NCBI GenBank assembly: GCA_022829145.1
Contig: CM040741.1
Coordinates: 56,726,180-56,790,179 of the forward strand
Direction: 5' to 3'
DNA: 64,000 nt
Origin: Albula goreensis
Taxonomy: Eukaryota; Chordata; Actinopteri; Albuliformes; Albulidae
The translations under genes were made by a program, and so were the position numbers. The notes under the pieces were generated by a model. The model saw nothing but the letters and a program-made list of their open reading frames with translations. It had not been told where the DNA came from and ran no database searches. Below are positions 25,301-34,438 of the stretch, piece after piece. Every line of letters begins with the position of its first letter. Position 1 is the stretch's first letter.

Positions 25301-28300
25301 AACTCAAAATCAGCCCCAACAAACACCTGCTCCACAAACAGGTCTCCTCTCTGGGCTGTTTAAACTTGCTTCCTCAGATAATGTGTCAACCAGCCAACGC
25401 CCTCCATCTGAGCAGCAAGCAATGGTAAGCCAACAGAATCTGCAACAAGGCAACAGGCACAACCTGCAAAGTCAGACTCCTACACAACAAAGTGCAGCAC
25501 CCCCTAATCAATCAGAGGGGTTGTTTTCTGGTCTGTTTAAGTTTGCCTCTTCAGAAAATATTTCACAACAACCACAGCCACCACCAGGCAATCACCCCAA
25601 CATGCAACAGACAAACATGCCAAATATTTCTCGGCAAAATCACAATCCACCTCAGCATCAAGCACCAAGTCAACAGGGAGGGATTCTGTCTGGACTGTTT
25701 AAGTTTGCATCTTCTGACAATGTTGCTGCTAATCAGCCCCCATCCTCAGAGCATCCAGTAACTCCAAAAGGTAGTCAGACAAATGTGCAACAGTTGAACA
25801 GTCACAGAATTTTGGAGCAAAGTCAGGTTCCTCCACAACAAGTTGCAGAACAACCCAGCCAGTCGAAAGGATTGATTTCGGGTCTTTTCAAATCATCGTC
25901 TCTAGAGAGTGCCTCTCGGCAGCAGCAGGGTCTTTTCAAATCATCTTCTCTTGACAGTGCTTCTAGGCAACAGCAGCCAACACCATTAAGCAGTCAGCAC
26001 CAAGCTGGCCAGCAAGTGGGGAAAAGACTAAATATAACTGGGCAAAATCAGGCTCCTCCACAAGCAGGTCTTTCACCAGAACAACAAGGAGGCTTATTAT
26101 CTGGTTTGTTTAACAAGCGTAAAACATCTACAGAAGATGTATCTGCAAGCAGCCAGGCTGCTGTTACACAGCCACAGCAACATCCAAGCAGTCTGTCTGG
26201 GCAAGGGATTTCCCAGACTCAACTACTGAAACAACAGATGCCTCAAGAGCATGGTTCAGAGAAAAACCAAAAATCCCCCACTCAGCAAGGCTTCTTCTCT
26301 GGCCTTTTCAACCGAAGTTTAGTAGAGGAGAACTGCTCTTCCAAAACAGGGCAACAGACTTTGTTGAATGTAGAACAGAAGCTTAATAATGAAAGCTCCC
26401 CAGGGTTCCTGTCCAGTATTTTCAAAACAGAGTCAAGTGTAAGTACCCAAGCAGCCAGAACTGAACCTGAAAAGAAAGAGGCAACATACTATGGAAAGAA
26501 AGATGATGTTCAGAATATGGCAGCATCCTGTACTGCAGAAACTTTGGACTTGAGGACTTCTGCTAGTTTTGCCAGATCTCAATATAGTCAGGCAACTTAC
26601 ACGTCAAACAGCACTGGAAATTTACCTCATGATTCTTACTACCAAAATGATTATCTGCAAAACAACCAACCAGCTTTGTTTTACAGCACGGAAAATATAT
26701 ATTCCTTTAGAAATGAACATCCTACTCCTGCTATTGTTCAGTCCTCTCAACAGTACTTGCAGGAAGGTGACCACCCATCATACAATACAGCCGTATATGA
26801 GCATCAACAGCAACCATTATCATATCCACAGTATGGGGTAAATGAGGGTTATGCACAGACCTGGATTCAAGAATCTGTACTATGGCAGCAGTTCAACAAC
26901 AGTGGATTTTCTAATTCCTTCGTTGATAACACACATTATTATCAGGAGAATCTGGATGACAGACAGCCACCGGATGGAGCATCTATACAGGAGGTTCCTC
27001 ATTCTTGGGGTACCACTGAAATGGACATTAATCAACCCCATTGTCCCTCACATCCATGGGAGCAAAGGCTAGATTGCCCAGATGCAAATACTTACTGTCA
27101 GTCTGAGCAATACAAAACATTAAGGGAATATTTATATCAGAATCATAGCCCAAGGTTATATAATAGTTATGACAATCTTGAGGATCTGCATATGAAAAAT
27201 AAGGGAATTCAAGATCAGTGGGTGACAGATGATTTCGTATTGAACTTGAGTACTAAAAAAGGAAATGTGAAATTCAGCAGCTGGCACTCCTTGGATGACA
27301 CCACAAACTATAATCTGCATGGTGTGTCATATCAACAGGGCTACAATGAGGGGATGCAGCCAAGACATGTGGAGTTAACCAAGACATTTAATGTCACAGA
27401 TATGCAAGGCATTACAAAACAGCAGTCATTAAATGATTATCACTCTGATTTGACTAGTTATGCTATGGACCTGAGTAGCTGTACTGGAGGCTATGGAGAG
27501 TTGGAAGATTATAGGCATATAGAAGAGTCAGAATGGTACCAGCAGTGGCTATCTCTTTTGGAGCAAGGAATGTGGTGGCCGTCTGAAGATGGTGATTGTG
27601 GATACTTTGTATACACTGATGAGGAGTACATTTATGCCTTGCTGACTGATGGAGCTGGGCAGTATGTTTACACATATACTCCTGAAGGCGAACCATGGGG
27701 ATATGAGCAAGGCTGTGATAACTTCCCTATTGCGTGGTTGCAGAATGAAGTGGTCACAGTGTGTGGTTTCAAAATTCCTCTTTATAATGAGGATGAACTT
27801 TTCTGGTTCCCTGGACAAGACCAAGGAGGTGCTCAGCTCCTCAATGCTCCTCTTGACCTCTCTGCAGCCTTTAGGAAAGGAAATCAAATCATGAACTTGA
27901 ATTTAGAGCGCTTCTCACGAATGTTTGAGGATTCAATTCTTGCTCAAAGAGAGGACCCTCTGGACTTCTCAATATATAAACTAAATAAAGTCAGAATTGA
28001 CACAAGACAACAATATCAGACAGACTACTCACATCAAGATCCGTACATGGAAGCAGTTGATCTCTCATTGCAGAGAGGGGATTATGGAAGGCCTTATTGG
28101 AATAATCAGGGAATTAAGGAACTTCTCTCTCAGAAAGTGTCTGTCTCACATTCATCCACAATAACAGACCCCACTTCTCAAAGTTTTTATAGTCGCTTTT
28201 TACCTTGGCAGAAGCACCGGTCAACTTCTGAGATAAAAGTGAAACATATTGATGATGTACCAGATGATGAGTGGCGTAGAAGAACTCATACTGGTGAACA

Positions 28301-31300
28301 ACTGCACAGGCAGCCAACCCAGAAAATCTCTTCCCTCTTCTCAGCTATTGGAGACTTTGTTAACAAGTCACCAAATTCTGAACAGAATAAAGGTGCTATT
28401 GATCCAAAGTCAACCACAGTAACAAGTCCATCTACAACTACCAGAAAGCTTCCACAAGCCCCTCATGATGGTTCCCACTCCTCTCAAGCTCAGGAGGCAT
28501 CTACATCCGCAGATAGTCAAGCAAAGAACATTTTGACCTCAGGCTTCCAGAGTTTGAAGTCAAAAATCATGAAGGAGGAAGCTCCTGTGCCAGCCACTGT
28601 GCCTCAGCCTACAACACAGCAAGTGGCAAAGCCAGCTACAAGTACTTCTACCAGAATATTACCTACTCCTCCTACCTCAGGATTATCATCTGCATTCACT
28701 CATGGTGCTGCACAGAATGAACAATCTGTGCCTCCAACCCAGAGAAATAAACTTGCCCGGCAACCTACTTTGTCACACCAGTCTTTGACATCAGCACAAT
28801 TCCCAGTGCCACCAAGTCAGGTAGCAAAGAAATCTGTTGAACAGGGGTCCCTTTCTAAAAGCTTATTGAATATGTCCAGTAAGACAGATCAAGAAGTCAA
28901 CAAATTGCCACAACAGCAAGCAGAGAGGCCAGTTGAAGAAAGACCAACAGAGAAACTAGAGTCTAGTGGTTTCTTAAGCTTTTTCAAATCAGCAGTAGGC
29001 ATAGACGAACCAAAAGAAGAACCACTGAAGCTTAATGAATCTCCAGTAAAACCACAAGAGAAAAGTGTACCTGCTTCTGCTGCCAATAATGCAACAACTA
29101 ACAAAGAGGGGACAGGGATATCAAACCTTTTTGGATCAATTAGTGACTTCTTTAATGTGGAGCCCCCTCCATCCCAGCCTACCAAATCATCACAGTCACA
29201 ACAACAATCTATGGATCCACAGAAGTCACCACAAAGGTCCACCATGAGAGATATCAATACTGGCATTGGTGAAGGTGAGCATGATAAACCACGAATCTCA
29301 TCAAGACCTAAGGGGCTTCTTAAGCAGCAAACAATGTTCAGTTTTGGGGAAGGTAGCCAAACTGAAGGTGGTCTAACACAGTCAAGCCAGCCTCATGTGC
29401 CAGGCAAAAGCATGTCTCAGATATTCCCTCCTAATTCCAATGATTGTCCCACGCCAGGTAGATCTCAAACAATGCCTCTGGCTGGACAAACTAAACAGGA
29501 GCCTCCCCCTAAGCAGACTGGTGGCCTATTTGGTTTTTCAATGGGAGACATACTTACTGGAACATCAGCTAAGAAAGAAGAACCACCAGGAAAAGGTTTG
29601 TTGTCAATGTTTTCTGGGTCAAGTCCCCAGCAGCCTGCATCCCAAACTGGATCTATTCTTGATGGTATTCTTCCCGGGGCTTCTCAATCTAAAGAAACTG
29701 CTGGCAAAAGTTTATTTTCTATGTTTAGTGGGTCAAGTCCACAGGCTTCCCCTTCTCAAGCGGAGTCCACTAATGAACCCACACAGCCAGGAGCGCCACC
29801 TTCCAAAGAACCACCAGGCAAAGGTATATTTTCATTATTAAGTGGGCCTAGTACACAAGAAGTGCCACCCCAAGCTGGGTCCTCCCCTGGACCACCTCCT
29901 CCAAGTACTGTTCCTCCCACTGGCGCTGCTCCACCCCAAGAGTCACCAGGCAAAAGTTTATTTTCAATGTTCAGTGGACCTAGCTCTCAGCAGACCCCTT
30001 CCCAGGCAACATCTATTCTTAGTGGCATACTTTCTGGACCAGCTGGTCCTAAAGAAAGCCCTAGCATGGGTTTGTTATCTATGTTTTCTGGGCCTTCTTC
30101 CCAGCCTGCTCCACCACAGACTGTGGCAACACCTGAAGCAACTGTTACTGGGCCATCTGTTCCCAAAGAGGTGTCTCAGAGTAAAGATGAAGTATCTATT
30201 TCAAGTGGAATCAGTCCTGAGCCTGCTGCACAACAAGTAGGGCTAGTCCCTGAAGCTTCTCCTCCAAAAGCTGCTCCACCAAAAGAGCCACCTACCACAA
30301 GTTTATTTTCTATGTTTACTGGACCCAGTCCTCAACAACCTGCCTCCCAGAGTGGGTCATTTCTGGATGGCATTCTTACTGGTTCCTCTGGATCAAAGGA
30401 AGCTCCTGGCAAAGGGTTATTTTCTATGTTTAGTGGGCCCAGTTCACAGCCAGCTTCAAATCAAACTGGTCCCACAACTAGAGGCACAACTCCTGGAACA
30501 TCTGAACCTAAAGAGGCTCCTGGCAAAGGATTATTTTCCATGTTTGGTGGACCTAGTCCAACACAAACCCCCTCTCAGTCAGGATCACTTTTAGGTGGTA
30601 TACTTTCTGGAGCCTCTGGACCCAAAGAGGCCCCTGGAATGGGTTTGTTTTCTATGTTCAGCGGACCTAGTCCCCAGCCTAGTCCAAATCAGTCAGGACC
30701 AAGAGTTAAACCTCCTGAAGCTGGTGCTGGCGTCAAACCTAGTGGTGTTGCTGAAGAGACCAAACCTAAAGATGTTGGTATTAGTGCCCAAAAATCATCC
30801 CTGGATGAGAAACCACCTGAAACACAGAAACCTATGGACAGTACAGGTGTGAAGGACTCCTCTACACAAGGTGCTATTAAGACTGATAGTACCTCCATCG
30901 AGACTACTGAGAAAGACAAAGAAGTAGAGGGCACTGTTGTTTTGCATAAAGAGATTACTCTGTCTCGAGTACCTAGGCAACTTGACAGCTGTCCTCTACC
31001 TGAGGAACCACTTTCTCAGATTGATGAAAAAACATCCGTGATGGATGCTAAGACAATAAAGCCCCTGGCTTCCACTGATGAGATTCAGACCGCAAAAGCT
31101 GAGCAACACTCAACAGAAACTACTGAATTACCCACAACAATACAGCAACCAGTAGAAACAGAGAAACTTATTGTCCAGGCAGAACCCCAACTTAAGCCAG
31201 GAGAAACAAAAGCTCCAGTTGCTAGCATTGGGGAGCCACAGAAACCATCTGAGGCAGAAAAATCAGTTCTTGATTCTTCCGCTGAAATGTTTTCTGGATT

Positions 31301-32645
31301 CATGTCCAAGATGTTCTCTGGACCAAGTGCCCCTGCCAAGACCTCTGCTAGCATATTCTCACCTGTTCAGTCCTCATTTTTCAAGTCCTCACCTGCCCCA
31401 GCTCCTCAAACACAACAGAAGAGTTCTTTCTTCAGTCTTCCTGGCAACCTCCCTACCGAGTCCCTGAAAAATGATCTCTTTGGAATGTTCAAAGTAGAAA
31501 CACCTAAACCTCCAGAATCCCAGCCACCATCTGTTCCCCCACACCAATCTAGTGTTAAAGATGGAAAACCAGCAGTTCTTGAGAAAGATGTAAATCAGAC
31601 ATCACCAGGTGGTGAAGGATCAGTGTCATCTCTACCTGATGGTGTGGCTAAAAATCAGGCAAAAGCAGCAGAAACAGACTGTCTTACTGAAGTCTTACCC
31701 AAAGCTGCAGATGTTTTACCTGGAGAAAATGCTGAAGTGCCTCAACTAACAGCTGAAATGGACACATCAGCTTCCACAAGGCAGTTTGGTGATACTACTA
31801 AGAAGGAAAGCATCAATTCTGAGGTAGATGTCATACCTGAAAAACCTATTATTTTGGGAGAAGTTGAGGCTAAGGGTGTGGACAAATCTGAGCCATTGCT
31901 GGAAAAGGTAGAGAAGGTCCCTCCAGCTGACAAACAACCTCAGACTGCAGAACCGCCTCCTACAAAATCCCTGTTTGACATGCCTGGCTTGTCTGCCTCA
32001 AAGCTTGGTTTCATGTCTGCATCTGGTGACGGAGGGAAGTCTTTTGGATCCTTCTTCTCCTCTCCACCATCCATTCCAAAAGGCCTGCCTCAAACAGATG
32101 GAGGAGGTCTTATCTCTGGCTTCAAAGCCTTATCTGCTGGTCTTTTTCAGGAACAGAATACTACAGCAGCAAAGGAGGAATCAATGGCAGCCTCAATGTT
32201 TGGGAAGAATTTAGGTTTCCCATGGCAAAAAGACACTTCCGAGCCACCTATGCCACAAGAACCCCCAGTCATCACCACCCAACCCAAAGCTACAAATGGC
32301 AGACCCAGTGAGCCTGAAAAACCCAAGTCAGAGTTAGGGCACAGCAACCAAAATAACAGTGAAGTTAAGGAACCCAGTGATGGGATCCAAGAAGCTCAAA
32401 ACGTAGATAAGAGCCAGGAAAGCAATACACTTCTCAAGGAAGAAATGATAGGTCCTGTGGACAGCATAGCCAAACCGCAGGTACATATCTCCCCACCTGA
32501 GTCAGACCAGTTGCTCTGCCAGTCCAAAAATGGGAAGGACACCCTTTCCGAACCCTTATCTTCTGCAGATCCCACCTTAGGATTGCTACAGGACAACCAG
32601 TCGAAGAAGGACCTTTTGAGTTCAAAAAGGCCAGTAGGAGCATAA
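22370..32645 (+). CDS. unc13b: Giant exon of unc13b (>3400 codons, disordered)
   Basis: One open frame runs without interruption from before the ATG at 22404 to tandem stops TAATAA at 32643. A 10-kb stop-free stretch in AT-rich fish DNA can only be coding. Acceptors at 22354 (ACAAG) and 22369 (CATAG) both leave the phase needed by the 20100 donor. I chose 22370, but 22355 is equally in phase.

Counting from ATG 22404:
- 1-300: charged and partly helical, with MGVDDWESKYK and RRRRKKLRD, helices around 152-220 and 272-300.
- About 660-1350: some 13 copies of a GLFSGLFKFASSENVS-like motif in Gln/Pro linkers.
- About 1360-1960: Tyr/Trp-rich core with PxDLS-like motifs.
- 1970-2380: Ser/Pro/Gln-rich with LFxxIxDF variants.
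- About 2375-2770: nine GKGLFSMFSGPS repeats.
- The remainder is Glu/Lys/Pro-rich.

It is predicted to extend the Munc13 linker as a flexible scaffold. I recognise no catalytic domain. Function is inferred only from position. Confidence 0.9.
24394..26450 (+). repeat. unc13b: Protein repeat array A: GLFSGLFKFASSENVS motif
   Basis: About 13 degenerate copies of [G][L/F/I][L/F]SGL[F/L]K[F/L][A/S]S[S/D][E/D][N]VS, spaced roughly 55-62 residues in the best part (starts near 25154, 25340, 25515 and 25678). Linkers are rich in Gln, Pro and Asn. Each copy is a short amphipathic, Gly-Leu-Phe hydrophobic patch in a disordered background. One unit (near 25928) is a fresh local duplication of FKSSSLxSASRQQ. 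The spacing suggests a sticker-and-spacer polymer, but partner and function are unknown. Confidence 0.85.
26480..28290 (+). other. unc13b: Central Tyr/Trp-rich region of the giant exon
   Basis: Composition changes sharply from Gln/Pro linkers to Tyr, Trp, Asp and Glu. The densest part (27510-27990, residues about 1703-1863) reads ESEWYQQWLSLLEQGMWWP, then alternating aromatic stretches such as GYFVYTDEEYIYALL and QYVYTYTPEGEPWGYEQG. These resemble short beta hairpins and are the only part of the exon that looks folded. The Tyr repeats loosely recall OCRE-type domains, but I would not assign that. Four PxDLS-like motifs lie in or beside it: AMDLS (27462), PLDLS (27849), PLDFS (27957) and AVDLS (28053). 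Confidence 0.7.
29520..30700 (+). repeat. unc13b: Protein repeat array B: GKGLFSMFSGPS motif
   Basis: Nine copies of [G/S][L/I][F/L]S[M/L][F/L][S/T/G]G[P/S]S, usually preceded by PKExPGK and followed by Pro/Gln/Ser linkers. Every second unit or so includes a SxLxGILxGxSG spacer. The period is about 37-45 residues, tighter than array A. A tenth, separated copy occurs at about 31310 (KMFSGPSAP). Strong similarity among units at DNA level suggests more recent tandem duplication than in array A. Confidence 0.85.
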
Positions 32646-33030
32646 TAAATGGCCATGTCTATGCCATTTATAATGCATTGCTATTAATTTTTACATATAA
32701 AGGTAGTGACTGCCCTCTTTAGCGTACCCCAGGTCCTCAAGTTCTTGTTCTTACCCTTGCCCTTTTATGTTCTAGTCCATTTGTATGTGTTAATTTGTTG
32801 TCATTTTGCTTATGCTGTGTGAGCTCTTCCCATTGTAAAATGTGTTGTGTTTTTTTTTTTTTTTAGATTTTATCATGATAACAATTAATGTTATCAAATG
32901 ATTTTAGAGAGAATGAATTGCTACTGCAATTGCTCATTAAAAAGCATCTGTAAGAGTAACATCTACATTTAAAATCTTTAACAAGACTTGTTTTACCTGC
33001 TTCCAATAAAACAAAAAATAATGCTGTACT
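32646..33030 (+). other. unc13b: Possible 3' UTR and polyadenylation signal after the giant exon
   Basis: Downstream of the tandem stop there is an ATTAAA at 32935-32940 and an AATAAA at 33005-33010, followed by a GT/T-rich element (about 33039-33060). This arrangement would permit a transcript ending here, giving a C2A-plus-giant-segment protein without the MUN priming domain. A canonical-looking donor (AAAG|GTAGTG) at 32700 lies after the stop. Without transcript data this is a proposal only. Confidence 0.4.
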
Positions 33031-33791
33031 CCTAGCACATGTGCTCCTGCTAGTTTTTTATACAGCTCAAACACTGAAGGAGATTTTGGTTTGTGATTCA
33101 GGTGAAGAAAAAGCTAACACTAGAGGATTGTTTCTATTTGGGATTCATCTTTTTTTACTGAGAGATCTGCTGTGAATTTTGCTCTGCGGGTTATGATACA
33201 ATCTGTTGAGCAATGTCCTTTCATTTCTTCCATTAAGAAACCCATCCTTAAATTCACAGTTAAAATATGAAAATACCAATATTAATTGAAGGTAAAATTA
33301 TAGAATATTTTAAAGAATAAGATTTTGTCTGTCTAGGTCTTTATTCAAAAACAATTCAATGACCTTAGTTTAATTGATGTTTTTGTACTTCACTTTGTAC
33401 TAGCTCAGCTCTTATACAACTCTTAACCACTATATTACTCTACGAATGAAAATAATATGGACTCCCTACACTCCACATCAATTATCATATCTTGTTTTCA
33501 TGAAGACAAATTTGAATCATCTGCCATGCACTGATAGCTGAAAATACTAATATTTAGTTTAGGCAAAGTTATCATTGATTACGGTACTTATGGTACTTAC
33601 CAAAACATACAGTAAAATGAAAGAATAATCTTGCCCATAATGTAGGTGAAAATACCTGCTTCTATTAAAGCTGTTAAGTTTAACTGAAGATTGCCTGAAG
33701 ATTTTAAGTTTGTCAAAAAATTATTTGACCCATGTTTGGGTAAGGATGTTTCAATGCCAGGTTGTGACATCATTCTTTTGTCTCACCCCAG
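33031..33791 (+). other. unc13b: Intron
   Basis: AT-rich intron ending in the acceptor CACCCCAG at 33791. The open frame extending upstream of 33792 is intronic read-through. Confidence 0.75.
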
Positions 33792-34100
33792 CCCGGTGGA
33801 TAGCAGTCGTTTTGGCTCCTCAGGAAACTTGAGCCAGGCTAGCTCCCAGCTGAGCGAGATGTGCCCAGATAGTGCCGGGGGCTCTGAACTGGAAGAGCGC
33901 CGCGATCCTGAGTCCTTCCATTCCTACCACAGCACAGGTAGCTACCGGCCCACCAATGGGCACGCCACCTGGGAAGAGGAAGAGGACAAGAGGCCCTCCC
34001 TGGAGACAGGCCGGGGCCTCAATGGCACTGCACACACAGACCAGCTCCCAGTACAGCCCCCAGCACCCCTGGAGAAAAAGTCTGAGAAACCTGTGAAAAG
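33792..34100 (+). CDS. unc13b: unc13b exon: [16 protein letters not shown] linker (ub form)
   Basis: Begins with the base completing Ser, then [20 protein letters not shown], an acidic Ser-rich stretch ([16 protein letters not shown]) and a Pro-rich end ([18 protein letters not shown]). The family has SPTGSSRY(A/G)SSGELSQGSSQLSE followed by (E/D)RD..SYHS at this point. Entry phase 2 fits the AG left by exon 20100, and exit phase 2 fits 34351. Donor GTATGT follows 34100. The reading frame opens well upstream of the acceptor, so the first Met there (33691) is not a start. This is the standard ubMunc13-2 route when the giant exon is skipped. Confidence 0.92.
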
Positions 34101-34350
34101 GTATGTCATCTAGTTCTGTCCCTGGGCTGGTTCTAAGAGATTCAGAATTATGTGCTATGAGAAGTGTACTTGGTGACCATGCTGACCATTGCAGAACAGA
34201 AACATTCTGGTTCCCTTGGTGCCAGATTTCATGGCATATAAAAATGTAAAAAAGCTTATTCTCTTAAGATATTACCATCCCTCAGTTTCATTCCCCCCAT
34301 GTACTGTTTCTTTTTCTTTCTGCTTCTCTCAATAATCTTTCTAATCGCAG
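34101..34350 (+). other. unc13b: Short intron
   Basis: A 250-nt intron with a T/C-rich end and the acceptor ATCGCAG. Confidence 0.9.
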
Positions 34351-34438
34351 TTTCCTTGATGATGGACCTCCTCCTTTTTCCCCTTCGAGGGTGCGTTGGC
34401 TAAAGGCAATCAACAAAGTGCGGGTTCAGCTGCAGGAG
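34351..34438 (+). CDS. unc13b: unc13b exon: calmodulin-binding segment (ub form)
   Basis: Encodes S-FLDDGPPPFSPS followed by RVRWLKAINKVRVQLQE. The basic amphipathic helix with a Trp anchor (codon 34397-34399) corresponds to the Munc13-1/ubMunc13-2 calmodulin-recognition motif (Munc13-1: RxxWLRAFNKVRxQLQE). That site mediates Ca2+-calmodulin enhancement of priming during short-term plasticity. Entry phase is 2 and exit phase 0. The donor GTAATG overlaps the natural Glu codon. The downstream partner is the phase-0 exon at 59746, across a 25-kb intron that contains the alternative b promoter. Confidence 0.92.

Noticed and set aside
22587-32656. Many minus-strand and alternate-frame open frames across the giant exon
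   Set aside because: Shadows of the long plus-strand frame. They lack independent features, and their compositions mirror the sense codons.
32701-32706. Donor-like AAAG|GTAGTG after the giant exon stop
   Set aside because: It lies 55 bases beyond the stop codon, so it could only serve a transcript with the stop inside a non-terminal exon, a typical decay target.
33691-33791. Possible start Met at 33691 upstream of the exon at 33792
   Set aside because: A clear acceptor at 33791 and family homology starting exactly at 33792 show that this part is intronic read-through.
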